A DNA stretch of 16,827 bases from Alphaproteobacteria bacterium (GTDB lineage: Bacteria; Pseudomonadota; Alphaproteobacteria; GCA-2731375): contig JASLMY010000099.1 in assembly GCA_030746295.1 (NCBI GenBank), positions 1 through 16,827 on the forward strand, written 5' to 3'. A program made the position numbers and the translations under genes. Of the stretch, positions 6,549 through 15,604 are shown piece after piece. The first letter of the stretch is position 1; every line of letters starts with the position of its first letter. A model generated the notes under the pieces. It was not told where the DNA came from. It saw only the letters and a list, made by a program, of their open reading frames with translations, and made no database searches.

Positions 6549-7667
6549 CTAGTAGCTGACCGGTTGGCCGGGGCGGAGCCGCTCGTTGCCGCGTACGACC
6601 ACGGCCTCGCCCGCATTCAGGCCCGCCAGCACGACGTAGCGGCCGCCGACCGCTTCGCCCAGCTCGACCGGCCGGGGCGTCGCCTTGCCCTCGGCGGCGA
6701 CGAAGACGAGCGTCTTGCCGCCACGGTTCAGAATTGCGTCCTTGTGCACGGTCAGGGTCTCGCGGGCGGCGCCGATCGGAACCTCGACGGTGACGCTCTG
6801 ATTGCTGGCGAAGCGCCCGCCCGAGGTCTCGAAGGACGGGCTGAAGCGGACCGCCCGGGTGCGGGTCAGCGGGTTCTCCTCGGGCACCACGGCGCGAACC
6901 ACGGCTTCGCCACCGCTGCCGTCGGCAAAGGCGATGCGAACCTTGGTCTCGGGCGCGAGGCCCGGCAGCCGCCCTGCCGGCACGTCGGCCTCGATCTCCA
7001 GGTCGGCATCGGCGATCAGCGTCACCACCGGGTCGCCGACCTTGAGATAGGCGCCGGCGTCGGTGTGGCGCAACGTCACGACGCCGTCGTAGGGGGCGCG
7101 GATCTCGGCTTCCTCGAGGTCGATGCGGGCCAGGTTGCGGTTCGAGCGCGCCCTTCTGAGCCGTGCCTCGGCCTCGGCCATGGCGCTCTTCTGCCGCACC
7201 AGTTCCAGCTGCCGGTCGTCGTAGCGGGCCTGCTGGAAGGCGGCGGAACGGTTCTTCTTCAGCCGCTCCATCCGGGCCACTTCCTGCGAGACGATCTTCA
7301 TCGCGGCCCGCGCCGTCTCCAGCTCCGCGGCACGCTCGGTAACGTCCGCCTGGCGCAGTTCGTGGGTCCATTTCAGCCGGTTGCGGTGCAGGACGGCGAG
7401 CACCTGGTCCACCTTGACGCGGTCGCCGACCTGGACCCGCATCAAATCGACGGGTCCGCCGACGCGGGCAGCGACGACGCCGGCCTTGCGGGCGACCAGG
7501 CGGCCGATGACGGGAAAGGTCTGCGAGATGGTCTCGAGGCGGACCTCGTCGACGCCCACTACCGCCGCCCGCTGCGCCGAGACGGGCCCTGCGAGCGGCG
7601 CCAGGGCGAGCGTCAGCGCCAGGCCGGCAAGCCAGGGCCGCAACGTCAGATCGAGCCTAGAGCGCAT
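6549..7667 (-). CDS. RND efflux periplasmic adaptor subunit (HlyD/MFP family)
   Basis: This 372-aa membrane fusion protein bridges the RND pump and an outer-membrane channel. It opens with a Sec signal peptide (MRSRLDLTLRPWLAGLALTL, likely cut after PVSA at residue 31) and has no lipobox Cys, so it should be soluble periplasmic or held by its partners. The order is a barrel-sandwich half (GRLVARKAGVVAARVGGPV), a coiled-coil hairpin rich in Ala, Glu and Arg (about residues 85-160), the second lipoyl half (IRAPYDGVVTLRHTDAGAYL), a beta-barrel domain and a membrane-proximal domain ending RPGQPVSY. I chose the start at 7667 because GGGAG lies upstream and it gives a clean signal peptide. ATGs at 7688 and 7727 would add an Arg-rich extension. 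It is first in an operon with the pump. Confidence 0.92.
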   Translation of the reverse strand: MRSRLDLTLRPWLAGLALTLALAPLAGPVSAQRAAVVGVDEVRLETISQTFPVIGRLVARKAGVVAARVGGPVDLMRVQVGDRVKVDQVLAVLHRNRLKWTHELRQADVTERAAELETARAAMKIVSQEVARMERLKKNRSAAFQQARYDDRQLELVRQKSAMAEAEARLRRARSNRNLARIDLEEAEIRAPYDGVVTLRHTDAGAYLKVGDPVVTLIADADLEIEADVPAGRLPGLAPETKVRIAFADGSGGEAVVRAVVPEENPLTRTRAVRFSPSFETSGGRFASNQSVTVEVPIGAARETLTVHKDAILNRGGKTLVFVAAEGKATPRPVELGEAVGGRYVVLAGLNAGEAVVVRGNERLRPGQPVSY

Positions 7668-7844
7668 GCCGCGTTCACTCCCGCGCATTCCCCAGGCCCG
7701 GACGTAACCCTGCCGGGCCCTGGGCACAACCGGGCCTTATCGCAAATCACCGAAACGGGCACATAAAAGTCGCGTGAAGATAGTCTTTCGTCGCCCGATC
7801 GTCGATGCTCTTGTTGGGCCGCTACTCGTGTCCGGCGGCGCGCT

Positions 7845-8351
7845 TCACGCCTCTCGGCTCGCCGCCTCGAGGGTCTCCAGCATCAGTTCCAGGGCAGCGC
7901 GGGCAAAGCTGCGCATGTTGCCGGCGCGGTCGTCGCTGCCGGTCTCCAACGTGGTGGCGACCTCGGCCTTGCCGACGATGGCGAAGCAGGCATGGCCCGC
8001 GGCGTCGCCGTAGCGGTTGCCGGTGGGCCCGGTGGCACCGGTCTCGGCCAAGCCCCAGTCGGCGCCGAGGCGGTCGCGGACGCGGCCGGCATTGAGGCAG
8101 GCGTAGGGCTCGCTCGCCGCCCGGATGCCGGCCATGTCCGCTTCGCCGATCTGCAACAGCCCACTGCGTGCCGCTTCGGTATAGACGACGGCGCCGCCCA
8201 GAAAATAGGCCGAGGCGCCGGGGACGCCCAGAAGTGCGGCCGAGATCAGGCCGCCGGCCGAGGATTCCGAGACCGCGATGGTCTCGCCGCGTTCGATCAG
8301 GCGCTTCGCCACCGCCTCGGCCAAGCTGCCCAGATCCTTCATCTTTGCCAT
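7845..8351 (-). CDS. CinA C-terminal domain / PncC-like protein (divergent)
   Basis: This 168-aa stand-alone CinA-C domain belongs to the family of nicotinamide-nucleotide amidohydrolases, which convert NMN to nicotinate mononucleotide in pyridine-nucleotide salvage. Family motifs are visible: AVSESSAGG (usually AESCTGG), the tyrosine-bearing GGAVVYTEAARSGLLQI and the glycine loop ETGATGPTGNRYGDAAG. Two departures stand out. The Lys expected in the YSNEAK stretch is Arg (YTEAAR), and the loop usually read GPxGG is GPTGN. The enzyme may therefore be altered, and the specific activity is uncertain. GGAGGCGAGA precedes the ATG at 8351. It is divergent from the arsenic operon with about 150 bp between starts and is probably monocistronic. 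Nothing links it to arsenic resistance. Confidence 0.82.
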   Translation of the reverse strand: MAKMKDLGSLAEAVAKRLIERGETIAVSESSAGGLISAALLGVPGASAYFLGGAVVYTEAARSGLLQIGEADMAGIRAASEPYACLNAGRVRDRLGADWGLAETGATGPTGNRYGDAAGHACFAIVGKAEVATTLETGSDDRAGNMRSFARAALELMLETLEAASREA

Positions 8352-8469
8352 TCTCGCCTCCGACTGCCCGCTGCAACACGACAGTTTGCCTCCATTTCCT
8401 CTGCCGTGCGAGGCCCCGAGGCCGCTGTCGCGAGGCGCGTCATCGAAAGCGCCCCGCCGAAACTAGCAC

Positions 8470-8498
8470 TTGCAATGGTTCCATAATACTATTATAGT
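8470..8498 (+). promoter_or_regulatory. arsR promoter with operator-like palindrome
   Basis: TTGCAA (8470-8475) and TATAGT (8493-8498) form a -35/-10 pair with a 17-bp spacer. The perfect palindrome ATAATA-C-TATTAT (8483-8495) overlaps the -10, where a repressor would block polymerase. A longer-spaced inverted repeat, TTCCATA (8479-8485) with TATGGAA (8504-8510), brackets it and reaches the start codon. Predicted initiation falls about 7 bp after the -10, at or next to the ATG at 8505. ArsR repressors bind AT-rich dyads at such positions; the site itself is predicted only. Confidence 0.6.
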
Positions 8499-8504
8499 CA
8501 AAAT

Positions 8505-8843
8505 ATGGAATCGACAAGAGCAATCGACGCCTTGGGCGCGCTGGCGCAGGAGACCCGGTTGGCAGTTTTTCGCCTGCTGGTGGCCGCGGGGCCGGACGGA
8601 ATGGCGGCGGGCGATGTGGCAACGGCGCTGAACGTGGCGCCCGGCACCCTCTCCTTCCACCTCAAGGAGTTGAGCCGGGCCGACCTCGTGCTGTCGCGGC
8701 GGCAGGGGCGGCAGATCTTCTATGCTGCCGACTACGCCGGCATGCGCGCGCTTCTGACCTATTTGATGCACGACTGTTGCGGCGGCCGGGTCGAGCTCCG
8801 CGGCCCGCTACCTGAGACGACGGCGGCCGAGGCCGGCCAATGA
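8505..8843 (+). CDS. arsR: ArsR-family arsenite-responsive repressor
   Basis: This 112-aa winged-helix repressor of the ArsR/SmtB family starts MESTRAIDALGALAQETRLA. The recognition helix region is LNVAPGTLSFHLKELSRADLV and the wing is SRRQGRQIFYAAD. A vicinal Cys pair near the C-terminus (C91-C92 in LMHDCCGGR) matches the position of the As(III)-binding pair in Acidithiobacillus-type ArsR rather than the CxC of the E. coli helix. The third Cys of that type is absent from the short tail. Without arsenite it should repress its own operon; binding of trivalent arsenic releases DNA. No ribosome binding site precedes the ATG and the promoter places the transcript start at it, so translation is probably leaderless. 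It is first gene of arsR-arsI-arsC-aqpS; the next gene starts 42 bp downstream. Confidence 0.93.
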   Translation: MESTRAIDALGALAQETRLAVFRLLVAAGPDGMAAGDVATALNVAPGTLSFHLKELSRADLVLSRRQGRQIFYAADYAGMRALLTYLMHDCCGGRVELRGPLPETTAAEAGQ

Positions 8844-8885
8844 GGACCCGATAGCTCGAGGACCAGATAAAGGGGAGAATGGACC

Positions 8886-9314
8886 ATGAAACGCCTACAC
8901 GTGCACGTCCGAGTGCAAGACCTGGATCAGTCGGTCGGCTTCTACAGCACCCTCTTCGGCGAGGCCCCGGCGGTGACCCGAGGCGACTACGTCAAGTGGA
9001 TGCTGACCGATCCGGCGGTCAACTTCGCGATCTCCGCCCGCTCCGATGCGGCCGGCATCGACCATCTGGGCATTCAGGTCGAGAGCGACGGCGAATTGAA
9101 GGAGATCGCCGGCCGCCTGGCGGCCGCGGCCGAGCCGGTGGCCGAGCAGAGCCAGGCCGCCTGCTGCTATGCCCGCTCCGACAAGGCCTGGACCCGGGAC
9201 CCGGCCGGCATCGTCTGGGAGACTTTTCACAGCCTGGAGCAAATCGAGACCTTCGGCAGCGACGGCGCACCCGAGATCAGCGAGGGCTGTTGTGGCGGGG
9301 CGGCGGCCTCTTGA
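8886..9314 (+). CDS. arsI: ArsI-type C-As lyase (glyoxalase/VOC fold)
   Basis: This 142-aa VOC-superfamily dioxygenase should split the carbon-arsenic bond of methylarsenite and related trivalent organoarsenicals to give arsenite, using Fe(II) and O2 in the cytoplasm. The metal ligands expected for ArsI are present at matching positions: H5 (MKRLHVHVRV), H60 (AGIDHLGIQV) and E112 (GIVWETFHS). The vicinal arsenic-binding pair C93-C94 (QAACCYARSDKAWTRDP) is also there, which separates ArsI from ordinary glyoxalases and marks it as like the CadI/ArsI family. A second Cys pair ends the protein (EGCCGG). A GGGGAGA ribosome binding site sits about 9 bp ahead of the ATG. The last codons overlap the start of arsC, so the two are translationally coupled. 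Confidence 0.92.
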   Translation: MKRLHVHVRVQDLDQSVGFYSTLFGEAPAVTRGDYVKWMLTDPAVNFAISARSDAAGIDHLGIQVESDGELKEIAGRLAAAAEPVAEQSQAACCYARSDKAWTRDPAGIVWETFHSLEQIETFGSDGAPEISEGCCGGAAAS

Positions 9315-9817
9315 GCGGACGGCCTCTCAACACCCTCTTCCTCTGCACCGGCAACTCGGCCCGCTCGATCATCGCCGAGTGCCTGTTGGCCCGTCTCGGC
9401 GGCGACCGCTATCGCGCCTTCAGTGCCGGCAGCCATCCGACCGGGCGGGTCAACCCCGCCGCATTGGCGCTGCTGGCGGCGCGTGGACACGAGACGGGCG
9501 GGCTCCGCTCCAAAAGCTGGGACGAGTTCGCCGGGACCGGGGCGGCAGAGATGGACATCGTCATCACCGTCTGCGATTCCGCCGCCGGCGAGAGCTGTCC
9601 CGTCTGGCCGGGACGGCCGGCGACGGCGCATTGGGGATTCCCGGACCCCGCCGCCGTGGCCGGCGATGCGGCGGCGGTCGAGGCGGCCTTCGCCGCCGCT
9701 TACGATGCGATCGAGGCCCAGATCCGGTCGCTCGTCGATCTACCGGTCGGCAATCTCGACGCGGCCGCACTGGCCGATCGTCTCAGGCGCTTGGCGCCAT
9801 CGCCCCAGACGCGCTAG
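9311..9817 (+). CDS. arsC: Arsenate reductase, low-molecular-weight phosphatase type (thioredoxin-coupled ArsC)
   Basis: This 168-aa enzyme reduces arsenate to arsenite. The LMW-phosphatase P-loop CTGNSARS (Cys12 to Arg18) follows the strand NTLFL. Two further cysteines, C88 and C95 in ITVCDSAAGESCP, are spaced seven residues apart as in the S. aureus pI258 ArsC relay (Cys82/Cys89), and HWGFPDPA supplies the general-acid Asp111. This argues for three-Cys disulfide-cascade chemistry with thioredoxin rather than a tyrosine phosphatase. There is no ATG. TTG at 9311 gives the normal N-terminus (LSGRPLNTLFLC) and forms a TTGA overlap with the arsI stop, typical of coupled translation. The open frame extends upstream through arsI out of frame and is not used. 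The Ala-rich C-terminal tail is longer than in pI258 ArsC. Confidence 0.9.
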   Translation: MSGRPLNTLFLCTGNSARSIIAECLLARLGGDRYRAFSAGSHPTGRVNPAALALLAARGHETGGLRSKSWDEFAGTGAAEMDIVITVCDSAAGESCPVWPGRPATAHWGFPDPAAVAGDAAAVEAAFAAAYDAIEAQIRSLVDLPVGNLDAAALADRLRRLAPSPQTR

Positions 9818-9856
9818 AGACGGCACAGCTCGACCGTTCAAGAAACGGAGATCCGG

Positions 9857-10537
9857 ATGCAGACCATCGATCTCGGCCGCCGGCTTGCCGCCGAGGGCCT
9901 CGGCACCGCCGCCCTGCTGGCCACCGTGGTCGGCTCCGGGATCATGGGCGAGAGCTTGGCCGGCGGCAACGTCGCCATGGCGCTGTTGGGCAACACGCTC
10001 GCCACCGGCGCCATCCTGATGGTTCTGATCTTGATCTTCGGCCCCGTCTCAGGCGCCCATTTCAACCCCGCGGTGACGCTCTCCTTCGCCTTGCAGAAGG
10101 CCATCGGTAAGGCCGAGGCGGTGGCCTATGTGGGCGTGCAGGTGATCGGCGGCCTGCTGGGTGTCGCCTTGGCGCACGTGATGTTCGAGGCGCCGATCTT
10201 CGCCGCCTCGGTGAACGTGCGCAGCGGCCCCTCGCAATGGACGGCCGAGTTCGTCGCCACCTTCGGTCTGATCGCCACCATCATCGGCTGCCTGCGCTTT
10301 CGGCCGAGCGCCGTGCCCTACGCCGTCGGCCTCTTCATCTCGGCCGGCTACTGGTTCACCTCATCTACCTCGTTCGCCAATCCGGCGGTGACCATCGCCC
10401 GGACCCTGACCGACAGCTTCTCGGGCATCCGCCCGGTCGACGCGCCAGGCTTCATCGGCGCCCAAATCATCGGCGCCGTGGTCGTGACGCTCTTCTTCCG
10501 CTGGCTGTTGAAGGGAGAAGCTGCGGCCCCGACCTGA
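9857..10537 (+). CDS. aqpS: Aquaglyceroporin of the arsenic operon (AqpS-like)
   Basis: This 226-aa six-helix MIP channel has both pore half-helices with intact NPA boxes, N70-P71-A72 (GAHFNPAVTL) and N175-P176-A177 (FANPAVTIAR). The selectivity-filter Arg is R182. In Sinorhizobium meliloti an aquaglyceroporin in the ars operon (AqpS) lets arsenite made by ArsC leave the cell down its gradient. The same role fits here, as ArsI and ArsC both produce arsenite and no ArsB or Acr3 pump is in view. GGAG sits 9 bp ahead of the ATG, 39 bp past the arsC stop. It is last in the operon and ends 10 bp before the stop of a convergent small gene. Confidence 0.9.
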   Translation: MQTIDLGRRLAAEGLGTAALLATVVGSGIMGESLAGGNVAMALLGNTLATGAILMVLILIFGPVSGAHFNPAVTLSFALQKAIGKAEAVAYVGVQVIGGLLGVALAHVMFEAPIFAASVNVRSGPSQWTAEFVATFGLIATIIGCLRFRPSAVPYAVGLFISAGYWFTSSTSFANPAVTIARTLTDSFSGIRPVDAPGFIGAQIIGAVVVTLFFRWLLKGEAAAPT

Positions 10538-10547
10538 GACTATCGCT

Positions 10548-10697
10548 CTACGGCCGGAAAAGGCGGCGGAGGAATCGCAACACAGTCTCAGCCTGTCGTT
10601 GGCGGCACTTTCGGTTCAACTCATTGAGTTCCTGCTCGGTCGGCAAGGGCCCCGAGGGCAGCGGAGCCAGAGTGTGTATGTCGCGGTTGTAAGGCAT
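10548..10697 (-). CDS. Small 49-aa cationic protein of unknown function
   Basis: This short open frame is preceded by a strong ribosome binding site (GGAAAGGAG, about 9 bp ahead of the ATG). The peptide reads MPYNRDIHTLAPLPSGPLPT, then EQELNELNRKCRQRQ, and ends AETVLRFLRRLFRP. The first part is Pro-rich and extended. The second is a predicted helix, acidic then strongly basic, with Leu and Phe spaced as in an amphipathic surface. It resembles in style the small Arg-rich proteins of alphaproteobacteria (the DUF1127 kind), but I see no firm family match. It lies convergent to aqpS and divergent from the LysR gene, so the LysR protein may control it. It is too short for many gene callers. Confidence 0.6.
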   Translation of the reverse strand: MPYNRDIHTLAPLPSGPLPTEQELNELNRKCRQRQAETVLRFLRRLFRP

Positions 10698-10911
10698 GGC
10701 TCGATCTCCTTTCCCGGACCTCGATCCGGCTACGATATGAGTTATAATTCCTCAATGAACTGATCGCTTGGAAACATCACTTCGTTCCACGAAACTTCGT
10801 TGCCTGATTGTGATCTTGAAGATAATTCTTGCGACGATGCCGTACAAACGATGATTTCTCGCACTATATTGTGAGAAAATCTAAAGTCCGATTGAGCACG
10901 AGGAAGACTGG
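10698..10911. promoter_or_regulatory. AT-rich divergent intergenic region between small gene and LysR gene
   Basis: This 214-bp region is clearly more AT-rich than the genes around it and separates two divergent starts. On the minus side TATAAC in AATTATAACTCAT is a plausible -10 for the small gene. On the plus side TATATT (10865-10870) is a possible -10 for the LysR gene. Neither has a good -35. LysR proteins often bind between themselves and a divergent target, so this is the expected place for an operator, but I could not fix a T-N11-A site. Confidence 0.4.
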
Positions 10912-11856
10912 ATGAGCGTCCGCATGCCACCCCTGAACGCGCTCCGCGCCTTCGAGGTCGCGGCCCGCCACCGCAGCTTCAGCCGTGCCGCAGACGAGCT
11001 CAACGTGACGCCGGCGGCGATCAGCCACCAGATCAAGGGGTTGGAGGCATTCATCGGCGCCAAGCTGTTCCGCCGGGCCGGCCGCACCCTGATGTTGACC
11101 GGCGCCGGCCAGACAATGCTGCCGGGTGTGGCCAAGGGCTTCGCCGCGCTCGTCGAGGCGATGGAGGCGTTCGGCCTGCATGACGAGACCGGGCAACTGA
11201 CCGTCGCCGTCACCCCCTCCTTCGCCGCCAATTGGTTCTTGCACCGGCTGGAGCGCTTTAACCGGGCCCACCCGGAGATCGACATCCGCATCTCGACCAG
11301 GCGCAGCCTCGCCGCCTACGAGCGCGAGGGCGTCGAGATCGGCGTCCGCTACGGCCACGGCGATTGGCCGGGCCTCAAGGCCGAGCATCTGCTGTCGCAC
11401 GGGGTAACACCGGTCTGCAGCCCGCGCCTGCTAGAGGCTGAGCGGCCGCTGGCTCGGGCCGCCGACCTCGCCCACGTCACCCTGCTGCATGACGACAGCC
11501 ACCGCGACGACCCGAGTTTCCTCGATTGGGCGAGCTGGCTGGCGGCGGCGGGCCTGGACGGTGTCGACCCGACGCACGGGCTCTGGTTCGACACCGCCGG
11601 CGGCGCCCAGCGGGCGGCAGTGCAGGGCCTCGGCGTGGCGCTCGGCCGCAGCACGCTGATCGCCGACGACGTCGCCGCGGGCCTGCTGGTCTGCCCCTTC
11701 GAATTGGTGCTGGCGACCGAATTCGCCTACTGGATCGTCTATCCCGAGGCCAGCATCAAGCGGCCCAAGGTCCGCGCCTTCCGGGACTGGCTCTTGGCGG
11801 AGGCACGACGCCACGAGGCCGAGACGACGCAAGCCGAGGGCCCAAGCCAGCCGTAG
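10912..11856 (+). CDS. LysR-family transcriptional regulator (GcvA type)
   Basis: This 314-aa regulator has the LysR winged-helix at its N-terminus (PPLNALRAFEVAARHRSFSR, then ADELNVTPAAISHQIKGLE) and the two-lobed substrate-binding domain from about residue 95 (QLTVAVTPSFAANWFLHRL). The opening MPPLNALRAFEVAARH and the AISHQIK recognition helix are typical of the GcvA subgroup, which in E. coli controls glycine cleavage but in alphaproteobacteria covers many unrelated targets, including beta-lactamase genes. The effector is therefore unknown. GAGGAAG precedes the ATG. The tail after about residue 295 is Glu/Ala-rich and probably disordered. Its likely target is the divergent small gene and perhaps itself. 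It is not obviously tied to the neighbouring ctaD. Confidence 0.9.
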   Translation: MSVRMPPLNALRAFEVAARHRSFSRAADELNVTPAAISHQIKGLEAFIGAKLFRRAGRTLMLTGAGQTMLPGVAKGFAALVEAMEAFGLHDETGQLTVAVTPSFAANWFLHRLERFNRAHPEIDIRISTRRSLAAYEREGVEIGVRYGHGDWPGLKAEHLLSHGVTPVCSPRLLEAERPLARAADLAHVTLLHDDSHRDDPSFLDWASWLAAAGLDGVDPTHGLWFDTAGGAQRAAVQGLGVALGRSTLIADDVAAGLLVCPFELVLATEFAYWIVYPEASIKRPKVRAFRDWLLAEARRHEAETTQAEGPSQP

Positions 11857-11882
11857 CAACTTAGATAGGTCAAAAGTGCTAG

Positions 11883-13628
<1,746 letters not shown>

Positions 13629-13634
13629 CGGGCG

Positions 13635-14324
13635 TCAAATCCGAAGGTCGAGATTAGGCGGCTCGCCGTAACGACCCGGGTCGGCGCCGAGGCGGCGCAT
13701 GCCCGAAATCGAGCGCGCGACCCGGGCCTCCGAGCGCCGCGCCTCCTCTTCCTCCCGGCGCGTCTCGGCGTCGGCCCGGTGGACGAAGCCGGTGATGCGG
13801 AGGCCGCGGGCAATGGCGCCGAGGGTCTCGTCCAAACGGCGGAAGCGGTCAATTCTGGTGGCCAGGCTGTCGAGGGGGTCGAGGCGCTGCTCGCGGAGCA
13901 TGGCCTTCTGAGTTCCGTCGGCCCGGCGCTCGGCCCGGCGGGCCAGCCCCTCGGCCTCTTCGGCGACCGCTTTCGGGGTCTTGCCGAGCAGGGTCAAGGC
14001 CGTCGCCCTCTCTTTCAGCCCCTCGCCCCACTGCCGGACCAAGTCGAGCGCGAACGTCTGGACCCGCGTCTTGACCGCGGCGAAGACCCGATGCACCTCC
14101 CGGCCCAGCCGGCGCGCCGCGTCGAAACCCTGGATCAGATCGGCAAGCAAGGCTTTCGGCCCGCGCTCCGCCCGGGCGCTCTGACCGTCGGGCGCCAGCG
14201 CGGCGGCGACCTCGACCAGGACCGCGGCCTCGTCGAAGCCGTCCGCGGCCGGCGCCGACGCAGCGTCGTTCGGGCTCTCTCTGCCGGTGGCGGCGCCCAA
14301 GCCAGCCGAAACCGGGCCGATCAT
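13635..14324 (-). CDS. Hypothetical coiled-coil protein
   Basis: This 229-aa protein is not one I recognise. The N-terminal 50 residues are low-complexity (Ala, Gly, Ser, Pro, Asp: MIGPVSAGLGAATGRESPND), probably disordered. Residues from about 55 to 200 are mostly helical and charged, with heptad-like stretches (KAVAEEAEGLARRAERRADG; DAETRREEEEARRSEARVAR) that suggest a coiled coil. The C-terminal tail is Gly/Pro-rich (GADPGRYGEPPNLDLRI). There is no signal peptide or membrane segment. I start at 14324 because GGGAGAGAG lies just upstream; the frame is open to 14375 but that ATG has no binding site. It follows the enolase-superfamily gene on the same strand by 54 bp. GC-rich codon use like its neighbours supports it as a real gene. 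The N-terminal layout recalls secreted flagellar-type helper proteins, but that is speculation. Confidence 0.7.
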   Translation of the reverse strand: MIGPVSAGLGAATGRESPNDAASAPAADGFDEAAVLVEVAAALAPDGQSARAERGPKALLADLIQGFDAARRLGREVHRVFAAVKTRVQTFALDLVRQWGEGLKERATALTLLGKTPKAVAEEAEGLARRAERRADGTQKAMLREQRLDPLDSLATRIDRFRRLDETLGAIARGLRITGFVHRADAETRREEEEARRSEARVARSISGMRRLGADPGRYGEPPNLDLRI

Positions 14325-14378
14325 CGTCTCTCTCCCAAATTCGGGCATCGATGATCGCAGGGAGAGTTGTCGCAATCG

Positions 14379-15470
14379 TTAATGCCCGGCCCGGAGCTTC
14401 TCCAACGCCGCCCAGTCGAGCGTGACGCCGTGGCCCGGGCGGTCGGGGGCCCGGGCGAGGCCCTCGTGGATCAGCAGCGGTTCGGCGATGAAGCGTTCCA
14501 GGCCGAAGCCGTGCACCTCGAGATAAGAGGCGTTGGGGATCGCGGCCAGGAGATGCACCTGCAGGTCGTGCACGCCGTGCGTGGTGACCGGCAGATTGCA
14601 GGCCTCGGCCAGGTGCGCCACCTTCATCCAGACCGTGATGCCGCCGCAGTTGGCGACGTCGGGCTCGGGGAAGTCGACGCCGCCGGCGGCGATCATCTTC
14701 TGGAACTCATGCAGGGTGCGGAAGTTCTCGCCGGTGGCGATCGGCAGCGGTGCCTCACGGGCGATGCGGGCATGGCCGGTGACGTCGTCGGGGATGGTCG
14801 GCTCCTCGAGCCAGAAGAGGTCGTACTCGGCCAGGGCCCGCGAGGCCCGGATCGCCTCGTCGACCCGCCAACGCATGTTGGCATCGACCATCAGCGGGAA
14901 ATCGTTCCCTAAGAACTCGCGCATCGCGGCGACCCGCTCCACGTCCTCGCTCAAGTTGTCGCGGCCGACCTTCATCTTGATGGCGCGAAAGCCGTTGTCG
15001 AGGTTCGCTTGCGTCTGCGCCAACAGGTCGTCGAGCGTGAACTGCAGGTCGATGCCGCCGGCATAGGCCTTGACGGCCGGGTCGTGGCCACCCAGCAAGC
15101 GCCAGAGCGGGGTCTCGTGGCGGCGCGCCTTCAGGTCCCAAAGGGCGACATCGACGGCGGAGATCGCCAGCGTGGCGATGCCGCCCCGGCCGACATAGTG
15201 CACCCCCCACCACATCCGCTCCCACAGCCGCTCGATCCGGTCCGCCGCCTCGCCCTCGATCAGGGGCGCCAAGTCCTGGGCGACGAGGGCGTGGATGGCG
15301 CCACCGCCGGCGCCGACGGTATAGGTGTAGCCCAGCCCCTCGACGCCATCGGCGTCGCGGACCCGGGCGGTGACGAGCTCGAAATGGGTGATATCGCCGT
15401 GCGTCGAGTCCGACAGGGTCACCGGCAAGGGGATCGAATAGTGGTCGGCTTGGACGGTGTGGATGGTCAT
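14379..15470 (-). CDS. Mandelate racemase/muconate lactonizing enzyme family protein (enolase superfamily)
   Basis: This 363-aa enzyme has the capping domain (residues 1-125) followed by the TIM barrel. The mandelate racemase subgroup residues are complete and nearly at mandelate racemase numbering: the KxK acid/base pair K165 and K167 (IKMKVG), Mg2+ ligands D196 (VDAN), E222 (LEEPT) and E248 (TGEN), the D271-H298 dyad (TTHG) and E318. It should abstract the proton alpha to a carboxylate, as in sugar-acid dehydratases or racemases. The substrate is unknown; an acid-sugar or hydroxy-acid is likely. GGGAGAGAG precedes the ATG. It is divergent from the acyl-CoA dehydrogenase gene (134 bp apart) and may be co-transcribed with the hypothetical gene downstream. 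Confidence 0.92.
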   Translation of the reverse strand: MTIHTVQADHYSIPLPVTLSDSTHGDITHFELVTARVRDADGVEGLGYTYTVGAGGGAIHALVAQDLAPLIEGEAADRIERLWERMWWGVHYVGRGGIATLAISAVDVALWDLKARRHETPLWRLLGGHDPAVKAYAGGIDLQFTLDDLLAQTQANLDNGFRAIKMKVGRDNLSEDVERVAAMREFLGNDFPLMVDANMRWRVDEAIRASRALAEYDLFWLEEPTIPDDVTGHARIAREAPLPIATGENFRTLHEFQKMIAAGGVDFPEPDVANCGGITVWMKVAHLAEACNLPVTTHGVHDLQVHLLAAIPNASYLEVHGFGLERFIAEPLLIHEGLARAPDRPGHGVTLDWAALEKLRAGH

Positions 15471-15604
15471 CGCTCTCTCCCGACAAGGGCGCCACGGAGT
15501 GCTCGGCCCATTACATCGAATTGGCCGCGGTTCCGCCAGGGCCGCCGATTGCGGCGGCGCCCGTGCTTCCGCTACTAAGGGCCGAGCGAAACGGAGGCAT
15601 GGCG

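Noticed and set aside
3644..6559. A very long open frame on the plus strand opposite the RND pump
   Set aside because: Antisense shadow of a high-GC gene. Its product is Asp/Arg/His-rich low-complexity sequence with no domain, while the minus strand encodes a textbook AcrB-type protein.
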